The notes beneath the pieces were generated by a model. That model was not told the DNA's origin. It was given only the letters and a program-made list of their open reading frames with translations, and did no database searches. From NCBI GenBank assembly GCA_910587085.1, contig CAJUMC010000006.1:1-64000 (forward strand): a stretch of DNA of 64,000 nt, read 5' to 3'. This document shows positions 1 through 8,051 of the stretch, one piece after another (position 1 is the stretch's first letter; each line of letters begins with the position of its first letter). Source of the DNA: an uncultured Lachnospiraceae bacterium (GTDB lineage: Bacteria; Bacillota; Clostridia; Lachnospirales; Lachnospiraceae). Position numbers and translations under genes: made by a program.

Positions 1-66
1 TAGACCATGTCTATTTTTTATGAAATTAATTTGCGAAACTTATTATACGTCATCTATTTTCTGCAG

Positions 67-336
67 TCAAACTGGTTTCCTATCTACCGAATCAACAGCA
101 AATTCCATAATCTCCGCAATACATTCAGAATGATGCAGCTGCCCTTCAAATCTTAAATTCAAAACTCCAATCAGATTATTATCACGCTCGCAAACAAGAC
201 AATAATAGTGTCTGCTGTTTATTTGTTCTCGATATATGAAAAAAACTTTCAAATGGAGTTTTTTTACATTCTATATCGCATATTAAGTGATAGACTTTTT
301 CACAATCATTTAACGATGCTTTTCGATACATTCCAT
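67..336 (-). pseudogene. Broken GNAT-family acetyltransferase
   Basis: The minus strand opens at an ATG at 336 and encodes a start typical of a GNAT N-acetyltransferase (MYRKASLNDCEKVYHL). The frame is lost at a T7/TATA stretch near 240-250. The next frame continues with LIGVLNLRFEGQLHHSE and AEIMEFAVDS, which resembles the central GNAT beta strands. It then stops at 67 before the acetyl-CoA loop (Q/RxxGxG/A). So there is both a frameshift and a missing C-terminal half. The single shift could be a sequencing error, but the lost acetyl-CoA site argues for real decay. It lies downstream of the Nudix/nucleotidyltransferase pair on the same strand and is similarly AT-rich. The family call is from recognised motifs, not a search. 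Confidence 0.55.
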
Positions 337-412
337 ACCTCTCCGTAAAACCTCCATTTATCGCTCTCTTCTGCGGCCGCTTCCGAACACTGTGTCCAGA
401 ACGGATTTTCAG

Positions 413-1078
413 TCATAACCTTGACAATGTACTCTGGCACCAATGAAACAATATCGAAAAGGCTTCATCAAAATCATAGTCGATATTATTCTGCAATGAT
501 ATACTCAATTCCAAAACATTTTTATCCTCGTCCTGCACACACGCAAGCAATTCGCGTTTTGTCGGAATAAAATTACCGCTGTTTAAATAATGTAAATGCT
601 GCATAATAAAAAATACTGATTTACTAGTTGCTGGCAGTTTTAATGCATTGTATTCTCCGTCTGCATGTATATAACGATGACAGATTTCATGAAAGAGATT
701 ATTCAAACTCAATTTTACATAGTTTCTTTCATCTTCCATGGAATAGGCTGGAACAAGCTTTTTCAATTCTCCGTAATAATCTTTCGTTGTATTCAGTAAA
801 TGACAGATCTCCAACGGATTCCAATGTTCCAAATCAGCTTTGCCGCAAATAAAGCCGCAGGACTTGTCAAAACTTCCTGCGGAAACAAGCGCTTTTTGAT
901 AGGTTTTCAAATCTTCAACCGAAAGATTGTCAATCACAGCCATAATATCAATATCGCTGTTTTTCGTTTCTTCGTTACGGAGATAGCTGCCCTGCAATCC
1001 AATATACATCAGCCTTTCACCAAAAGCATCTTTTAATAAATTTATCAACTTATCAATATATTCATCTATTCGAAACAT
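413..1078 (-). CDS. Nucleotidyltransferase-domain protein (antibiotic NTase-like)
   Basis: A 221-residue protein with a minimal nucleotidyltransferase core in its N-terminal part: GSY at residues 30-32, then DID about ten residues later (GSYLRNEETKNSDIDIM), which is the GSx10DxD metal-binding signature of the pol-beta superfamily. The C-terminal half is helical and resembles the substrate-binding half of kanamycin-type nucleotidyltransferases. It would transfer a nucleotide to a small molecule or protein; the substrate cannot be told from sequence. The ATG at 1078 has GGAG seven bases upstream and overlaps the end of the Nudix gene by 13 bases, so the two are probably translationally coupled. 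Composition is AT-rich, unlike the housekeeping genes nearby, suggesting acquisition. Confidence 0.75.
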   Translation of the reverse strand: MFRIDEYIDKLINLLKDAFGERLMYIGLQGSYLRNEETKNSDIDIMAVIDNLSVEDLKTYQKALVSAGSFDKSCGFICGKADLEHWNPLEICHLLNTTKDYYGELKKLVPAYSMEDERNYVKLSLNNLFHEICHRYIHADGEYNALKLPATSKSVFFIMQHLHYLNSGNFIPTKRELLACVQDEDKNVLELSISLQNNIDYDFDEAFSILFHWCQSTLSRL

Positions 1079-1530
1079 TCCGGATCTCCAATCTCTTCAT
1101 TTCCAAGATATTTCATGTACTCTTTTCCCTCATAAAAATTCATTATCGGGCGGCGAAGTTTTGACGGATACAATGGTAATCTATTCAAAACAGATAAATC
1201 CAGCCAGTCAAATCCAATTTGATTCGTATCACTATGAATGGTGGCATTTGGAGCATTTCCCAAGTAATCACATAAAAATACTAAATCCATTCTGTGAAAA
1301 CTTTCACCGTGAACGCCCTCTATCACAAAAAGCAAATCTTTACATTTAACCTTTATTCCTGCTTCTTCTTCAACTTCTCTCTCAACAGTCTGGGGAAGCA
1401 TTTCCTCACAATCCTGACCTCCGCCGGGTAAAATGTACCATTCCTCTTTGCCGTCATTCAACTTTATTGCAAGCAATTTACCATTTTGAATTATAACTGC
1501 TTTTGCAGAAGTCCGTATTTGCCTTGACAT
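1066..1530 (-). CDS. Nudix hydrolase
   Basis: A 154-residue single-domain Nudix hydrolase. The Nudix box Gx5Ex7REUxEExGU is complete at residues 37-59 (G37, E43, REVEEEAGI at 51-59), so the metal site should be intact. Members hydrolyse nucleoside diphosphates linked to another moiety; the particular substrate cannot be read here. Start ATG has an AAAGGA ribosome site. The stop overlaps the start of the following nucleotidyltransferase gene, so the pair is one transcription and translation unit, and a nucleotide-linked product passing between them is conceivable but unproven. AT-rich like its partner. Confidence 0.9.
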   Translation of the reverse strand: MSRQIRTSAKAVIIQNGKLLAIKLNDGKEEWYILPGGGQDCEEMLPQTVEREVEEEAGIKVKCKDLLFVIEGVHGESFHRMDLVFLCDYLGNAPNATIHSDTNQIGFDWLDLSVLNRLPLYPSKLRRPIMNFYEGKEYMKYLGNEEIGDPECFE

Positions 1531-1911
1531 ATTTATAATCCTTTCCGATTTTCTTTTGAATAAGCTCTCCTATCTGTATCTTCTTGTACCACGACTGACA
1601 ATTTAATTGTACTACTTTCCGCTTCTGTTTATCGCAAAAATACAGGGCACAGCAGCTGCTGCACCCTACATTCTTATCGCCACAGCGGTTTTTCCATTTT
1701 CCGCTCCTGCCCCTTTAACCCTCTCCTTCCCCGTTCTGCCTGTCATAAAGGCGGTTACGCTCTTTGCAGAGTTCCAGCATGTACTCCAACTGCGCCTCAC
1801 TCCCTCACAACTACGGCAAACCCGGCACCTGCAGAGGGTTTCACAAGTCCTGCATGCTCAAAGGTATTTTTGTTCGGCTCCGCTTCCTGAAATCCCCCCG
1901 ATACTGTCCAT
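1531..1911. other. Gene-free stretch with a possible coding remnant
   Basis: No convincing gene. On the minus strand about 1728-1815 there is a short open stretch reading QLEYMLELCKERNRLYDRQN followed by a stop, which looks like the tail of a lost protein but cannot be assigned. A 22-base imperfect palindrome lies at about 1645-1666 (GGGCACAGCAG/CTGCTGCACCC). Plus-strand open frames here lack ribosome sites and look non-coding. Confidence 0.3.
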
Positions 1912-2163
1912 CTAACCCTTCAGCCCTCTCGCCTGCCGGTCCATGTCCTCAATCACAATATCATAGATTTCACCGAGGGAGGAACAGTATTCCAGTACCT
2001 TCCACGGTTCATTTGTGTGAAAGTGGATCTTGATCATCTCCTCATCACCGACCGCCAGAAGACAATCCCCCTTAAAATTCTGTGTAAAATAATCGCTGAC
2101 TGCATCCTCGTCAAGATCCTTGCCCTCAATCAGAAGCTGCGTGTCGTACCTGAATTCTAACAT
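1912..2163 (-). CDS. Small DAK/FakA-like domain protein
   Basis: An 83-residue protein built of one domain that resembles the segment of FakA/YloV-type dihydroxyacetone kinase-like proteins containing GDxLLAVGDEEMIKIHFHT and a following LEYCSSLGEI. In FakA this region follows the kinase (DAK2) domain; here it stands alone, so catalysis alone is unlikely and a binding or partner role is plausible. The ATG at 2163 (MLEFRYD) is chosen because AAGGAGGG lies directly in front of it; the in-frame ATG at 2178 contains that ribosome site and is unlikely. It follows pnp on the same strand but lies beyond the pnp terminator. Family assignment is by memory of motif patterns. Confidence 0.65.
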   Translation of the reverse strand: MLEFRYDTQLLIEGKDLDEDAVSDYFTQNFKGDCLLAVGDEEMIKIHFHTNEPWKVLEYCSSLGEIYDIVIEDMDRQARGLKG

Positions 2164-2226
2164 GATTCCCTCCTTCATTTATGCGGCGATTTTTTCGAGC
2201 CGTTTTGCGGCGCCGTCTTTCGTCAG

Positions 2227-2259
2227 AAAAACGGCCGGACGGGAATCCAGGCCGTTTTT
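2227..2259 (-). terminator. Rho-independent terminator after pnp
   Basis: Perfect 10-base stem AAAAACGGCC (2227-2236) with GGCCGTTTTT (2250-2259), loop of 13. On the minus strand it ends in a T run and sits 61 bases beyond the pnp stop codon. It is symmetrical enough to work in both directions. Confidence 0.85.
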
Positions 2260-2319
2260 CACATTTCACCCATGGGCAGCTTGCGTGTCCGCGGAACAAA
2301 TGATTACCTGCTGTTTGTT

Positions 2320-4413
2320 TCAGATTTTCTCCGGACAGTCCTTAATCGAAAAGCTGACGCGCCCCATCTTGTCCTTGCCGAGGCATACCACCTTCACCAT
2401 ATCGCCCAAGGTCAGCACATCCTCCACATGATTGATGCGCTCCTTTGCAATCTTGGAAATGTGAACCATTCCCTCCTTGCCCGGCGCGAACTCCAGGAAT
2501 GCACCAAACTCCTTGATGCTGACAACCTTTCCGGTGAAAATCTGGCCTTCCTCAAAATCGGAAACAATAATCTCGATCAGCTTCACCGCCTTCTGCATTG
2601 CCTCTGCGTCCGTGCCGCAGATCGAAACCGCGCCGTCATCCGTGATGTCGATCTTCACGCCGGTCTGCTCAATGATTGCGTTGATCGTCTTGCCTCTCTG
2701 CCCTACCACATCGCCGATCTTCTGCGGATCAATCTGGATCTGGATAATCTTCGGTGCGTATTTGCCGACCTCCTTGCGAGGCTCGGCAATGCACGGCGTA
2801 AGAATATCGTTGATAATATACTCGCGCGCCGCCTTTGTCTTGCGGAACGCCTCCTCCACGATCGGTCTGGTCAGGCCGTGAATCTTGATATCCATCTGGA
2901 TCGCCGTAATGCCGTCATGCGTGCCGGCAACCTTGAAATCCATGTCGCCGAAGAAATCCTCCAGACCCTGAATATCAGTAAGCACAATATAATCGTCGTC
3001 GGTATCCCCGGTCACAAGGCCGCAGGAAATACCCGCCACCTGCTTTTTGATCGGCACGCCCGCCGCCATCAGCGACAGGGTCGATGCGCAGACCGAAGCC
3101 TGCGAGGTGGAACCGTTGGATTCAAAAGTTTCGGAAACGGTACGGATCGCATACGGGAACTCCTCCGTGCTCGGAAGCACCGGCATCAGGGCTTTTTCCG
3201 CAAGTGCGCCGTGACCGATTTCACGCCGTCCCGGTCCTCTGGATACCTTCGTCTCTCCGACCGAGTAGGAAGGGAAATTGTAATGGTGCATATAGCGCTT
3301 GCTCACCTCGTTCTCGTCCAGACCGTCAATGCGCTGTGCCTCGGCCAGTGGGGCGAGCGTGCAGACATTGCAGATCTGCGTCTGACCGCGCGTAAACATG
3401 CCGGAGCCGTGTACTCTCGGGATAATGTCGATCTCCGCGGCAAGCGGGCGGATCTGGTCGATCGCGCGTCCGTCCGGGCGCTTATGATCCTTCAGGATCA
3501 TCTTGCGCACCGTTTTCTTCTGGTACTGATAAACCGCCTCGTCAAGGATGGCAAGCCATTCCTCATTCTCCGCAAACGCCTCTTTTAACTTTTCCGTCAC
3601 CTGGCGGATATTCTCCTCGCGCGTCTGCTTGTCGTCGGAGAATACCGCTTTCTCCATCTCCTCCGGCGCAACGATTTTTTTCATTTCCTCAAACAGCTCG
3701 GCCGGAACTGCGCAGCTTTGGTAGGAATGCTTCGGTTTTCCGCATTCCGACGCCATCTTTTCGATAAAGGCGATAATTGTCTGGTTGATGTCGTGCGCCA
3801 TGTAGATCGCCTCGATCATCTTCTCCTCCGGCACCTCGTTTGCGCCAGCCTCGATCATAATAACCTTCTGCTTCGTCGAAGCCACGGTCAGCTGCAGATC
3901 ACCGTTCTTCCACTGCTCCTGGCTCGGATTCACGACGAACGCGCCGTTTACCAGCCCGATCTGCGTCGTTGCGCAGGGGCCGTCAAACGGGATATCCGAA
4001 AGAGTAGCCGCAATCGCGGAGCCGAGCATTGCCGTGAGCTCCGGACGGCACTCCGGGTCAACGGACATTACCATGTTGTTCAGCGTAACGTCGTTGCGGT
4101 AATCTTTCGGGAACAGCGGGCGCATCGGACGGTCGATCACGCGCGAGGTCAGAACCGCATTCTCGCTCGCCTTGCCTTCTCTTTTGTTGAAGCCGCCCGG
4201 AATCTTTCCGACTGCATACAGCTTCTCCTCATACTCAACGCTCAGCGGGAAGAAATCGATCCCCTCCCTCGGCTCCTTCGAGGCAGTGGCCGTAGAAAGC
4301 ACCGTTGTATCGCCGTAATGCATGAATGCCGCCGCATTTGCCTGCGCGCCGACTCTGCCGATATCCACGGTCAGCGTCCTTCCCGCAAGCTCCATAGAAT
4401 AACTTTTGTACAT
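2320..4413 (-). CDS. pnp: Polyribonucleotide nucleotidyltransferase
   Basis: A full-length 697-residue PNPase, the phosphorolytic 3'-5' exoribonuclease of mRNA decay. Two RNase PH domains are visible (about 10-215 and 310-545), separated by the helical linker. A KH domain at about 555-615 carries the GxxG loop (GQRG), and an S1 RNA-binding domain at about 622-690 follows (GQIFTGKVVSIKEFGAFLEF). Length and order are normal. The ATG has AAAGGAG nine bases upstream. A possible -10 (TATACT) lies near 4520. rpsO, often found upstream of pnp, is not on the right-hand side here; mobile-element debris is instead. Confidence 0.97.
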   Translation of the reverse strand: MYKSYSMELAGRTLTVDIGRVGAQANAAAFMHYGDTTVLSTATASKEPREGIDFFPLSVEYEEKLYAVGKIPGGFNKREGKASENAVLTSRVIDRPMRPLFPKDYRNDVTLNNMVMSVDPECRPELTAMLGSAIAATLSDIPFDGPCATTQIGLVNGAFVVNPSQEQWKNGDLQLTVASTKQKVIMIEAGANEVPEEKMIEAIYMAHDINQTIIAFIEKMASECGKPKHSYQSCAVPAELFEEMKKIVAPEEMEKAVFSDDKQTREENIRQVTEKLKEAFAENEEWLAILDEAVYQYQKKTVRKMILKDHKRPDGRAIDQIRPLAAEIDIIPRVHGSGMFTRGQTQICNVCTLAPLAEAQRIDGLDENEVSKRYMHHYNFPSYSVGETKVSRGPGRREIGHGALAEKALMPVLPSTEEFPYAIRTVSETFESNGSTSQASVCASTLSLMAAGVPIKKQVAGISCGLVTGDTDDDYIVLTDIQGLEDFFGDMDFKVAGTHDGITAIQMDIKIHGLTRPIVEEAFRKTKAAREYIINDILTPCIAEPRKEVGKYAPKIIQIQIDPQKIGDVVGQRGKTINAIIEQTGVKIDITDDGAVSICGTDAEAMQKAVKLIEIIVSDFEEGQIFTGKVVSIKEFGAFLEFAPGKEGMVHISKIAKERINHVEDVLTLGDMVKVVCLGKDKMGRVSFSIKDCPEKI

Positions 4414-4615
4414 AGCATATCTCCTTTAATTTTTTAGTGGAGTGTCCGAAACAACTGAAAAAACAGCTCGTCCGCCGGGCAGCCTTTTCAGAAGTCTCGG
4501 GAAAGCTCCACTATCCATATAGTATAACACTTGCTGCAAAAAAAATCCAGTTTTTTTTATGCTTACTTTCCCCCCTGTTCCAGCCGGGTGAGAATCAAAA
4601 AACTTCTCTTTATCC

Positions 4616-4746
4616 CGCTCACCAGTTCCTGAATCCTGCACGCCGGCCACATCTTTAACGGCTTTTGCTTCCTGCACAATCTCATCAAAATCCTTTACCT
4701 GATCCCGATCAAAAACAATCCAGGGAATACGATACTGCGAATCATG
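4616..4746 (-). pseudogene. Fragment resembling RloB family
   Basis: Minus-strand frame reads YRIPWIVFDRDQ and FDEIVQEAKA, recalling the toprim-like FDRD core of RloB proteins found with restriction and abortive-infection genes. An in-frame TAG lies just before it and the expected following motif (NPCFEIW-like) is absent or frame-shifted, so it can only be a relic. No usable start. RloB identity rests on a short motif and is tentative. Confidence 0.35.
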
Positions 4747-4806
4747 CTATGCCGGTTCCAACGCCTTTTTCACAAGCTCTGCGTTTTGCTTTCTCAACCC
4801 TGATAA

Positions 4807-4989
4807 CCGCTTGCCCAGGCCCGTTATGAGAAGCGCAAGCAGGAGCGTCGGGAGTTTACCGGCAGGAAGCGGGCGGGCTTATTGACCCCGGCGGAACAGG
4901 CAGAGGAAGAACGGCGGTTCGAGCGCAATCGGAAAAAGACAGCCTTACAGGATTTGAAAGCCCGCGCCGAAACCGCCCAAGTCAGTTAA
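4807..4989 (+). pseudogene. Charged C-terminal gene fragment (mobile-element debris)
   Basis: On the plus strand the frame is open from 4807 to a TAA at 4987-4989 and encodes a very charged helical stretch (RYEKRKQERREF, LTPAEQAEEERRFERNRKK) without start codon or ribosome site. It looks like the tail of a protein from an integrative or mobilisable element. The exact family is not recognised. It overlaps the stop of a small opposite-strand ORF. Confidence 0.4.
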
Positions 4990-5138
4990 AGCAGATACAG
5001 AAAACGCCAGGGACAACAATAGTCCGTGGCGTTTTCATCATTAATCGTCACCAGTGAGACGCGCCGTATGATGGCGTTTTCATTGATAGCAGCTTTGGAT
5101 GGAACTCTTCCTGTCGGATTTTCTTTGTTGGTTGTCAT
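4986..5138 (-). CDS. Small hypothetical protein, 50 aa
   Basis: Minus-strand ORF of 50 residues (MTTNKENPTGRVPSKAAINE...RRVSLVTIND) starting at the ATG at 5138 with AGGAGG eight bases upstream. Small proteins of this size are common in conjugative and mobilisable elements, which fits the debris around it, but I do not recognise the family. Its last 15 codons run through an inverted repeat (5000-5036), suggesting that the original C-terminus has been replaced or lost. It may be a relic that is still translated. Confidence 0.4.
   Translation of the reverse strand: MTTNKENPTGRVPSKAAINENAIIRRVSLVTINDENATDYCCPWRFLYLL
5000..5036. terminator. Inverted repeat, terminator-like
   Basis: GAAAACGCCA (5000-5009) pairs with TGGCGTTTTC (5027-5036); GGAC/GTCC inside extends the stem, with one G-G mismatch and a seven-base loop. 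It ends in T4 in either direction. On the plus strand it follows the charged fragment ending at 4989. Confidence 0.6.
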
Positions 5139-5213
5139 AAAATAATCCTCCTGTCCTGCCTCAATGGGCAGTAATGATGATTACTCTTATTGGCACCACC
5201 TCCCTTTCGTGCA

Positions 5214-5250
5214 AAAAATAGCCGCTAATGTTTTTCACATCAGCAGCTAT
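5214..5250 (-). terminator. Terminator hairpin, minus strand
   Basis: The 13-base arms at 5218-5230 and 5238-5250 pair with two mismatches around a seven-base loop. On the minus strand the stem is followed by T6. It sits just beyond the stop of the fragment at 5277-5405 and probably ended that lost gene. Confidence 0.65.
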
Positions 5251-5276
5251 CGCTTTAGTTCCGTGTATTAAATTGG

Positions 5277-5405
5277 TTATTCTCCTTGTTCTTCAATCCT
5301 GTAGTAACCTTCCTCAAGCTGAATTTCACATGGGTATCTGGTTTTGATCTCCGGCTGCTCAAAAGAAAAACCGTCTCCGTTTGTTTCGTCCCCTGCAATA
5401 TATCT
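5277..5405 (-). pseudogene. C-terminal gene fragment, unknown
   Basis: Frame open from 5405 to a TAA at 5277 on the minus strand, encoding GDGFSFEQPEIKTRYPCE and LEEGYYRIEEQGE, a soluble acidic tail. There is no start codon with a ribosome site. It is followed at the normal distance by a terminator hairpin, so it is probably the last 43 codons of a deleted gene. Family not recognised. Confidence 0.4.
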
Positions 5406-5429
5406 TTACAAATATCCGGCCCCTGCCGC

Positions 5430-5765
5430 CTACAGCTTCCCCTCCTGCATCTTCAGCCATCCAATAAAGCTCAGCACCTGTTCCTGCTGCTGCGGGTTCA
5501 GCCGCTTCATGCCGGTAGAGAGCTTTTCCTCCCGATCCTCCTGCGGATTTTCCGAGGCTCCCCACAGCACCTCGTCCGGCGTCATGTGCAGCACATCGGC
5601 AATGTGCATCAGCACATCGACCGAAGGCACCGAGCGCCCGCGCTCAATATTGGACAGATAACGCGGGCTCAGGTTGGCCTTCATCTCCACCTCCGCCTGC
5701 GTCAGCAGCAGCTGCCTTCTTTTCTGCGCGATTCTCCTGCCGATTTCGGCATAATTCATATACAT
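5430..5765 (-). CDS. XRE-family helix-turn-helix regulator
   Basis: A 111-residue protein with an N-terminal XRE DNA-binding domain (about residues 3-62): IGRRIAQKRRQLLLTQAEVE then LSPRYLSNIERGRSVPS. The short C-terminal tail (MKRLNPQQQEQVLSFIGWLK) probably mediates dimerisation. The ATG at 5765 is preferred because AGGGAGAGG lies five bases upstream; a GTG two codons earlier is possible. It is the last gene of the minus-strand polysaccharide cluster, 72 bases after rfbB, so it may feed back on the cluster or simply mark its end. Its target is unknown. Confidence 0.88.
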   Translation of the reverse strand: MYMNYAEIGRRIAQKRRQLLLTQAEVEMKANLSPRYLSNIERGRSVPSVDVLMHIADVLHMTPDEVLWGASENPQEDREEKLSTGMKRLNPQQQEQVLSFIGWLKMQEGKL

Positions 5766-5837
5766 GGGCACCTCTCCCTTCCCGGCGGCAAAGGGTTCCT
5801 CTCCGGTCTGCCCTCTGTCCGGCCCGTTTCCTGTTTA

Positions 5838-6875
5838 TCACTGCATTTCCTCATCTGTTTTTCCATACATTTTTTTATAATATTCCTGATATTCTCCGCT
5901 GACGATTTCCTCCCACCAGGTACGGTTATCCAGGTACCAGCAGATGGTTTTCCGGATGCCTTCCGCAAATTTTGTCTCCGGCAGCCAGCCCAGCTCCCGG
6001 TGAATCTTTTCCGGATCGATCGCATAGCGCAGATCATGCCCCCTGCGGTCGGCAACATAGCTGATGAGGCTTTCCGGCTTTCCGAGCTCCCTGCAGATCA
6101 GCCTTACGATATCTATATTTTTCATTTCGTTGTGGCCGCCGATGTTGTAAACCTCACCGATCCTGCCCTTCTCCAGAATCCGGTCTATGGCCAGGCAGTG
6201 ATCCTCCACATACAGCCAGTCGCGCACATTCAGCCCTTCGCCGTAGACAGGCAGCGGCCTGTCGTTCAGGGCGTTTGCAATCATCAGGGGAATCAGCTTT
6301 TCCGGGAACTGATACGGCCCGTAATTGTTCGAACAGCGGCTGATGGTCACCGGCAGTCCGTAGGTCCGGTAATAAGCAAGCGACAGCAGATCCGCGGATG
6401 CCTTCGAGCTGCTGTAAGGAGAGCTTGTATGAATCGGCGTCTCCTCCGTGAACAGCAGATCCGGGCGATCCAGCGGCAGATCGCCGTACACCTCGTCGGT
6501 CGAAACCTGATGAAAGCGCGCAGCACCATATTCCCGGCAGGCATCCATCAGCACTGCCGTACCGATAATATTGGTCTGCAGGAAAATATCCGGATTTAAA
6601 ATCGAGCGGTCAACATGGCTTTCCGCCGCAAAATTTACGACAATATCCGGCTTCTCCTCCTGAAAAAGCTGATTGACCGCCGCGCGGTCGCAGATATCCG
6701 CCCGGACAAAGCGGAAACGGGGATTGTCCATCACCGGAGCAAGCGTCGATAAATTTCCTGCGTAGGTCAGTTTATCCAGGCAGATGATGCGATCCTCCGG
6801 ATGCCTCTCCAGCATATAGAAAATGAAATTGGAGCCGATAAATCCCGCCCCGCCGGTTACTATAATTTTTCTCAT
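5838..6875 (-). CDS. rfbB: dTDP-glucose 4,6-dehydratase
   Basis: A 345-residue extended short-chain dehydrogenase. The NAD-binding loop TGGAGFIGSNF is at residues 7-17, the central DEVYGD at about 134, and the catalytic YSSSKASAD (YxxxK) at about 160. It converts dTDP-glucose to dTDP-4-keto-6-deoxyglucose, the second step to dTDP-L-rhamnose. Length is standard. Start ATG has GAGGAAAA in front. Same strand as rfbD and rfbA upstream, with a 159-base gap to rfbD where rfbC might have been expected but is absent. Confidence 0.97.
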   Translation of the reverse strand: MRKIIVTGGAGFIGSNFIFYMLERHPEDRIICLDKLTYAGNLSTLAPVMDNPRFRFVRADICDRAAVNQLFQEEKPDIVVNFAAESHVDRSILNPDIFLQTNIIGTAVLMDACREYGAARFHQVSTDEVYGDLPLDRPDLLFTEETPIHTSSPYSSSKASADLLSLAYYRTYGLPVTISRCSNNYGPYQFPEKLIPLMIANALNDRPLPVYGEGLNVRDWLYVEDHCLAIDRILEKGRIGEVYNIGGHNEMKNIDIVRLICRELGKPESLISYVADRRGHDLRYAIDPEKIHRELGWLPETKFAEGIRKTICWYLDNRTWWEEIVSGEYQEYYKKMYGKTDEEMQ

Positions 6876-7034
6876 TTTTCCTCACATTCCGCCGTAAAAA
6901 CAGCATTTAAATCCAAATTTTTATATTTTATTACAAAAATACACGGAACGGTTAATTCCTGCCAGTCAACGCAGCATCACAAGCGCTCCTTGAAGAAACG
7001 AAGCTGCCCTGCAGTAAGCTTGTACGCCGTTCTT

Positions 7035-7892
7035 TTACAGCGCCCGTTCCGCTCTCAGCTCCTCCAGATACCGGCCCAGCGCATCCTTCCACTCCGGAAG
7101 CCTCTGAAATCCCCGCTCATCCAGTCTTTCCCTGCTCATCCGGCTGTTGTGCGGCCTTTTTGCCTTTGTCGGGAATGCTTCCGAGGCAACCGGCTCCACC
7201 CGCACCTGTTTTCCGGCCTGCCGGAAGATTTCGCATGCAAACTCGTACCAGCTGCAGATCCCTTCGTTCGCCGCGTGATAAACCCCGTATTCCTCCGTCT
7301 GCACCATCCGCACAAGCAGAACCGACAGATCGCGCGTATAGGTCGGCGAACCGAACTGGTCATCCACCACCTTCAGACCGTCCTGTTTTTCTGCAAGGTT
7401 CAGCATTGTCCTCACAAAATTTTTCCCGTGCAGACCGAAAACCCAGGAAATCCGCACGATAAAAAATTCTTTCAGCGTACTCTGCACCGCCAGCTCTCCT
7501 TCATATTTCGTGCGTCCGTAGACATTGAGCGGATTCCTTTCGTCCTCCGGCTCCCACGGCCTCTCCCCCGTCCCGTCAAACACATAGTCCGTGCTGAGGT
7601 AGAGCAGCTTCATTCCCAGTTTTCTGCACGCAGAAGCAATATTCTGCGTGCCGTCCCGGTTGACGCTCCGGCAGAGTTCTTCGTTTTCTTCTGCAGCATC
7701 CACCGCCGTGTAGGCAGCACAGTGGATCACCGCGTCCGCTCCGGATGCTGCAAGCACAGCATCCACCGCAGCCGCATCCGTAATATCCATCTCACCGATA
7801 TCAACCCCGGCTGCATCAAGCCCCTGCCGCTCAAGCTCCTGCATAACATCGGAGCCAAGCTGGCCCCAGGCGCCTGTCACCAAAACCTTCAT
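7035..7892 (-). CDS. rfbD: dTDP-4-dehydrorhamnose reductase
   Basis: A 285-residue short-chain reductase. The nucleotide loop GAWGQLG is at residues 7-13, STDYVFDG at about 99, and YGRTKYEGE gives the catalytic YxxxK. It performs the NADPH-dependent last step to dTDP-L-rhamnose. It sits between rfbA and rfbB on the same strand. Its direct substrate is made by RfbC, the 3,5-epimerase, for which no gene is seen in this window. No fusion to an epimerase domain is present. Confidence 0.95.
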   Translation of the reverse strand: MKVLVTGAWGQLGSDVMQELERQGLDAAGVDIGEMDITDAAAVDAVLAASGADAVIHCAAYTAVDAAEENEELCRSVNRDGTQNIASACRKLGMKLLYLSTDYVFDGTGERPWEPEDERNPLNVYGRTKYEGELAVQSTLKEFFIVRISWVFGLHGKNFVRTMLNLAEKQDGLKVVDDQFGSPTYTRDLSVLLVRMVQTEEYGVYHAANEGICSWYEFACEIFRQAGKQVRVEPVASEAFPTKAKRPHNSRMSRERLDERGFQRLPEWKDALGRYLEELRAERAL

Positions 7893-8051
7893 TTCACCCG
7901 CGTCCTTTCTTCCTGTAATTTCCTGTATCCCGTAGTATTTCAGTGTTATACCGGCATTATTCCAGCCGGATATCAGAAAATCGGATTGTGTATGATAAAC
8001 GTTTTCCTTTTCCGTCTTCCCATTTGAAATCCGTTTTACCAGCCTGCCAAC

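Noticed and set aside
2272..3588. 438-codon plus-strand open frame opposite pnp
   Set aside because: It lies entirely antisense to an unmistakable pnp gene, has no ribosome site and an Arg/His/Leu-rich composition typical of a complementary-strand shadow.
4426..4677. 83-codon minus-strand ORF upstream of pnp
   Set aside because: GTG start without a ribosome site; its upper part is the continuation of the RloB-like fragment and the rest overlaps the pnp leader.
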